A stretch of 64,000 bases of DNA from Mucilaginibacter dorajii (GTDB taxonomy: Bacteria; Bacteroidota; Bacteroidia; Sphingobacteriales; Sphingobacteriaceae), in assembly GCF_024808255.1 (NCBI RefSeq), contig NZ_JANTYS010000015.1, positions 120,056-184,055 on the forward strand. The letters are read 5' to 3'. This document shows positions 61,286 to 64,000 of the stretch, one piece after another. Every line of letters begins with the position of its first letter. The first letter of the stretch is position 1. The notes beneath the pieces are model-generated. The model had not been told where the DNA came from, did not search any database, and worked only from the letters and a program-made list of their open reading frames with translations. The position numbers were made by a program, and so were the translations under genes.

Positions 61286-62830
61286 CTAATACTCCCCAAA
61301 AACGCCACGCAATACATCGGCGATTTCACCTAAGGTAGCATAATTCTCAACCGAAGATACTATTAACGGCATTAAATTTTCGGTGCCCAAAGCTGCTATT
61401 CTTAATAGTTGTAAGTTTTCTTTAACAGCCTTATTGTCTCTTTTGTTTTTGAGATTTTTTATTTTCTCAATCTGCATTTGCCTGATGGAATCATCAACCC
61501 TGAAAACGTTTGAGGCCGCTTCTTCGGACTGGGTAAATTTATTAACCCCCACTAAGACTTTTTCGCCACTTTCAATATCATTCTGGTATTGGTAGGCCGA
61601 TGCCGCTATTTCCTGCTGAATGTAATCCTGCTCAATGGCCTTTACGGCACCGCCCATGGCGTCTATCTTATCTATATATAACTGCGCGGCAGCTTCAATT
61701 TCGTCGGTCAGGGCTTCTACAAAATATGATCCCGCCAGCGGATCGACCGTATCGGTTACCCCGCTTTCAAAAGCGATGATCTGTTGGGTGCGCAGGGCTA
61801 TCTTGGCGGCCGCTTCGGTAGGAAGGGATAAAGCCTCGTCGTACCCGTTGGTATGTAATGATTGCGTGCCCCCCAATACTGCCGCCAGCGCCTGGTTGCT
61901 CACCCTGATGATGTTATTAAAAGGCTGCTGCGCCGTTAAAGTCGATCCGCCGGTTTGAGTGTGAAACCTTAGCTTTTGCGCACCGGCATCCGTAGCGCCT
62001 AAATCTTTGGTGATGTGCGCCCACATGCGCCTTGCGGCCCTGAATTTGGCAATCTCTTCAAAAAAGTTGTTGTGGCAATTAAAAAAAAAGGACAGGCGTT
62101 TGGCAAATACGTTAATATCTAACCCCTTTTCAAGCGCTGCTTTTAAATAGGCTTTGCCGTTAGCCAGGGTAAAAGCCAGCTCCTGCACGGCGGTTGATCC
62201 TGCTTCGCGAATGTGGTAGCCCGATATAGATATGGTGTTCCATTTAGGTACCTCCTTGCTGCAATATTCAAACACATCGGTAATTAACCGCATAGATGGC
62301 GTGGGCGGATAGATATATGTACCGCGTGCGGCGTACTCTTTTAATATGTCGTTTTGAATGGTACCCGAAATTTGGGTAAGGTCGGCACCCTGTTTTTTTG
62401 CTAACGCTATATACATCGCCAGTAATATAGCAGCCGTAGCATTAATGGTCATGCTGGTTGTGATGTCCTTTAATTGGATGCCATCAAACAGAATTTCGAT
62501 ATCATATAAGGAATCAATCGCTACGCCCACTTTCCCTACTTCACCTTCGGAAAGTTCATGGTCGCTATCATAGCCTATCTGGGTGGGCAGGTCAAAAGCT
62601 ACCGATAAGCCGGTTGTTCCCTGACTTAATAAATAATGGTAACGTTTGTTTGATTCTTCGGCTGTTGAAAAGCCTGCGTATTGGCGCATGGTCCAGGGTT
62701 TGCCGCGGTACATATCCTTTTGAATGCCGCGGGTAAACGGAAACTCCCCCGGCAGCTCTACTATGTGGGATGGTCCGGTGTAAACTTCCTTTATTTCGAT
62801 GCCCGATGTTGTGCTGCGCTTTTTGGCCAT
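61286..62830 (-). CDS. Methylmalonyl-CoA mutase family, catalytic (large) subunit
   Basis: A 514-residue TIM-barrel acyl-CoA mutase lacking the cobalamin-binding domain, the split form seen in archaea and some bacteria. FPFTRGIQKDMYRGKPWTMRQYAGFSTAEESN near residue 30 is the substrate-channel region; GTTGLSVAFDLPTQIGYDSDH follows. The C-terminus VENYATLGEIADVLRGVFGEY is the normal end of this subunit, so it is not truncated. The B12-binding subunit must be elsewhere. It rearranges methylmalonyl-CoA and succinyl-CoA, or possibly a similar acyl-CoA. It follows a DUF gene with a 5-bp gap. Confidence 0.9.
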   Translation of the reverse strand: MAKKRSTTSGIEIKEVYTGPSHIVELPGEFPFTRGIQKDMYRGKPWTMRQYAGFSTAEESNKRYHYLLSQGTTGLSVAFDLPTQIGYDSDHELSEGEVGKVGVAIDSLYDIEILFDGIQLKDITTSMTINATAAILLAMYIALAKKQGADLTQISGTIQNDILKEYAARGTYIYPPTPSMRLITDVFEYCSKEVPKWNTISISGYHIREAGSTAVQELAFTLANGKAYLKAALEKGLDINVFAKRLSFFFNCHNNFFEEIAKFRAARRMWAHITKDLGATDAGAQKLRFHTQTGGSTLTAQQPFNNIIRVSNQALAAVLGGTQSLHTNGYDEALSLPTEAAAKIALRTQQIIAFESGVTDTVDPLAGSYFVEALTDEIEAAAQLYIDKIDAMGGAVKAIEQDYIQQEIAASAYQYQNDIESGEKVLVGVNKFTQSEEAASNVFRVDDSIRQMQIEKIKNLKNKRDNKAVKENLQLLRIAALGTENLMPLIVSSVENYATLGEIADVLRGVFGEY

Positions 62831-62835
62831 GGTGG

Positions 62836-63372
62836 TTAAAATAACTCCTCCATATCCTGCCTGATCAGGCTCAGGGCCATCTCATACGGATCGTCATCCA
62901 GTTTGCTTAAATGCACCAGGATGGTTTTGCTTAGTTCCAAAGCGCTGGTATCTGCCGGCAGGGCTTTAACCGCGTTGTTAATTACATTCAAAGTATCTTC
63001 TTTAACCCTTTTTACTACCGCCCACACCCGGGCACTCAGATAAATTTGCTGCGTTATGTTATGCTGAAATTCGCTGCGTACCTCATTCATGATAATGGCT
63101 TGCAATTCGGCAGCGGTATCTGCCGATCCGTTAAGGCGCAGCAGCATGCTTGATGGATTGATGCGTTCAATAAAAAGCACTACCCGTTCATAGGCCTGTA
63201 AACGCAGCGGCAAGGTTTGATTGCTGATGGTCCGTTTAAGCTCCAGGATCTGGATACTTTCTGATTTATCTAAATAGGGTTTAAACAGGTAAAAAGCAAT
63301 ATACACTACGCCAACACCAGATACGGTGTATTTTAAAATATCAAATAAAAATGGCAGTTGAAACATGGTCAT
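62836..63372 (-). CDS. Membrane-anchored protein of unknown function upstream of the mutase
   Basis: A 178-residue protein with a single N-terminal helix (ILKYTVSGVGVVYIAFYLF) and a soluble helical body. The family is common next to methylmalonyl-CoA mutase genes in Bacteroidota (DUF7935-like, from memory). Its stop is 5 bp before the mutase start; the operon promoter should lie in the 87-bp gap shared with the divergent iscA gene. Its function is unknown. Confidence 0.72.
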   Translation of the reverse strand: MTMFQLPFLFDILKYTVSGVGVVYIAFYLFKPYLDKSESIQILELKRTISNQTLPLRLQAYERVVLFIERINPSSMLLRLNGSADTAAELQAIIMNEVRSEFQHNITQQIYLSARVWAVVKRVKEDTLNVINNAVKALPADTSALELSKTILVHLSKLDDDPYEMALSLIRQDMEELF

Positions 63373-63403
63373 GAAAATGTTAAACGCAGGTCATAAAATG
63401 CCT

Positions 63404-63438
63404 GTGGATGTAAAAATCCACATTTTACCTTATATTTG
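63404..63438 (+). promoter_or_regulatory. Palindrome and -7 box upstream of iscA
   Basis: GTGGAT and ATCCAC form a 6-bp inverted pair (63404-63421) next to TATATTTG at 63431-63438, a perfect TAnnTTTG box 21 bp before the ATG. The palindrome lies in the divergent intergenic region and could be an operator for either gene. Confidence 0.45.
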
Positions 63439-63459
63439 TGTAGATAAATAAAAAATAAG

Positions 63460-63807
63460 ATGAGTACTGCTGTTGAAATTTTACCGGTATCATTTACTCC
63501 GGGAGCTGTAAAGGAACTTTTTAAATTAAAAGATCAGCAAGAAATAAGCGATGAGTTTGGCTTGCGCGTAGGTGTTGAGGGAGGTGGCTGCTCGGGTATG
63601 AACTATATATTGGGTTTCGATCAGAAAAAGGATGGCGACCAGGAGTTTATTATCGATAACATTAAAGTATTTATGCATAAAGCGCACGGCATGTATTTGA
63701 TGGGTATGCAAATAGATTTCCAGGACGGCCTTAACGCCCGTGGCTTTACATTTAACAACCCCAATGCAGCAAGCACCTGCGGCTGCGGAACTTCATTCTC
63801 GGTATAA
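63460..63807 (+). CDS. Iron-sulfur cluster assembly protein, IscA/HesB family
   Basis: A 115-residue A-type carrier with the three conserved Cys: one in GGGCSGMNY (near residue 44) and two in STCGCGTSF at the C-terminus. It takes Fe-S clusters from a scaffold to target proteins. Length and fold match the family. It is transcribed alone, divergent from the mutase operon. Whether it is the IscA or SufA/ErpA type is not resolved. Confidence 0.92.
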   Translation: MSTAVEILPVSFTPGAVKELFKLKDQQEISDEFGLRVGVEGGGCSGMNYILGFDQKKDGDQEFIIDNIKVFMHKAHGMYLMGMQIDFQDGLNARGFTFNNPNAASTCGCGTSFSV

Positions 63808-63909
63808 TTAGAATCAGGAAGTAAGAGTCAGAAATCAAGACAGAAGAAAACAAGTCCGGCATGACTGACTGGTTTAACTTGTGGCTTGGTTATTAAAATA
63901 ATACAAAAA

Positions 63910-63944
63910 AGAGGCCGTATCATAATTCAAATGATGCGGCCTCT
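63910..63944 (-). terminator. Rho-independent terminator for the minus-strand gene at the window end
   Basis: GAGGCCG and CGGCCTC form a perfect arm, with a further TCAT/ATGA pair around AATTCAA. The T-run is on the minus strand (six A precede it on plus). Confidence 0.8.
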
Positions 63945-63970
63945 ATGTTTGCAACGTATTGGCTCCATGT

Positions 63971-64000
63971 TTATCTGTTTTCGTTGAATTTCTCAGCAAG
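63971..64000 (-). CDS. Partial gene, C-terminal end
   Basis: The last 30 bases read on the minus strand as LAEKFNENR followed by TAA. The terminator at 63910-63944 in the correct orientation supports a gene ending here and extending past the window. Too short to identify. Confidence 0.45.
   Translation of the reverse strand, partial: LAEKFNENR

Noticed and set aside
61286..62830. Methylmalonyl-CoA mutase as a truncated gene without its B12 domain
   Set aside because: The protein ends with the normal C-terminus of the split-subunit form, so the missing domain is expected on a separate gene.
1..64000. CRISPR arrays, tRNA, rRNA, prophage or complete IS elements
   Set aside because: No regularly spaced direct repeats, cloverleaf sequences, rRNA blocks, integrases or transposase genes were seen on reading both strands.

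Overview
The window looks like a chromosomal segment of a Bacteroidota bacterium, most likely family Sphingobacteriaceae (Mucilaginibacter- or Pedobacter-like). This rests on gene content (two adjacent DUF3857/transglutaminase proteins, futalosine-route menaquinone genes, split methylmalonyl-CoA mutase, secreted GH3 and GH13 enzymes, a DarA/DarB cluster), on TAnnTTTG-type -7 promoter boxes such as TATATTTG at 13251, 30234, 49891 and 63431, and on many short palindromic intergenic repeats. Genus is an inference from protein style; no database was searched.

Layout. 0.1-9.2 kb: an overlapping alcohol dehydrogenase/esterase pair, a secreted GH13 enzyme, ruvC, aat and the two DUF3857 proteins. 9.4-19.1 kb: hflX, a MITE-like repeat, a PIN-domain toxin-antitoxin pair, mqnD-mqnB, a 6-pyruvoyltetrahydropterin synthase/QueD gene with folE, fabD and a 1243-residue NtrY-like histidine kinase. 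19.3-33.9 kb: DinB-family protein, FAD oxidoreductase, carboxylesterase, two GH3 glycosidases, a small membrane/redox group, a P-loop (zeta-like) toxin gene broken by a frameshift behind an intact small gene, a sugar isomerase-like protein and cysE.

33.9-46.6 kb is the most distinctive part: 15 genes in two divergent, tightly packed operons. The minus-strand operon (10 genes) encodes a ketosynthase, its chain-length-factor-like partner, an acyl carrier protein, an ABC-2 exporter, a BtrH-like papain-fold protein, two proteins of unknown function, and the DarB ketosynthase and DarA flavodoxin-like enzyme of dialkylresorcinol formation. The plus-strand operon (5 genes) encodes an enoyl-ACP reductase, a hot-dog dehydratase, a second ketosynthase, a second ACP and a phosphopantetheinyl transferase. 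No tyrosine ammonia-lyase or aryl-ligase gene is present on either side, so this looks like the resorcinol half of a flexirubin-type locus standing alone, and it may make and export a resorcinol lipid.

46.7-64 kb: an SGNH-like protein, a phosphotransferase, a fluoride riboswitch with a terminator platform in front of a CLC(F)-type fluoride antiporter gene, a GNAT/M20 peptidase/NtrC-type regulator operon, outer-membrane proteins, a fatty-acid hydroxylase, dnaA, the methylmalonyl-CoA mutase catalytic subunit and an IscA-type iron-sulfur protein. The last 30 bases are probably the C-terminal end of a minus-strand gene.

No rRNA, tRNA, CRISPR array or intact insertion sequence was seen. Intergenic space is rich in inverted-repeat elements: a 17-bp-TIR family in two copies of different length (10607 and 49514) and several shorter palindromic families.
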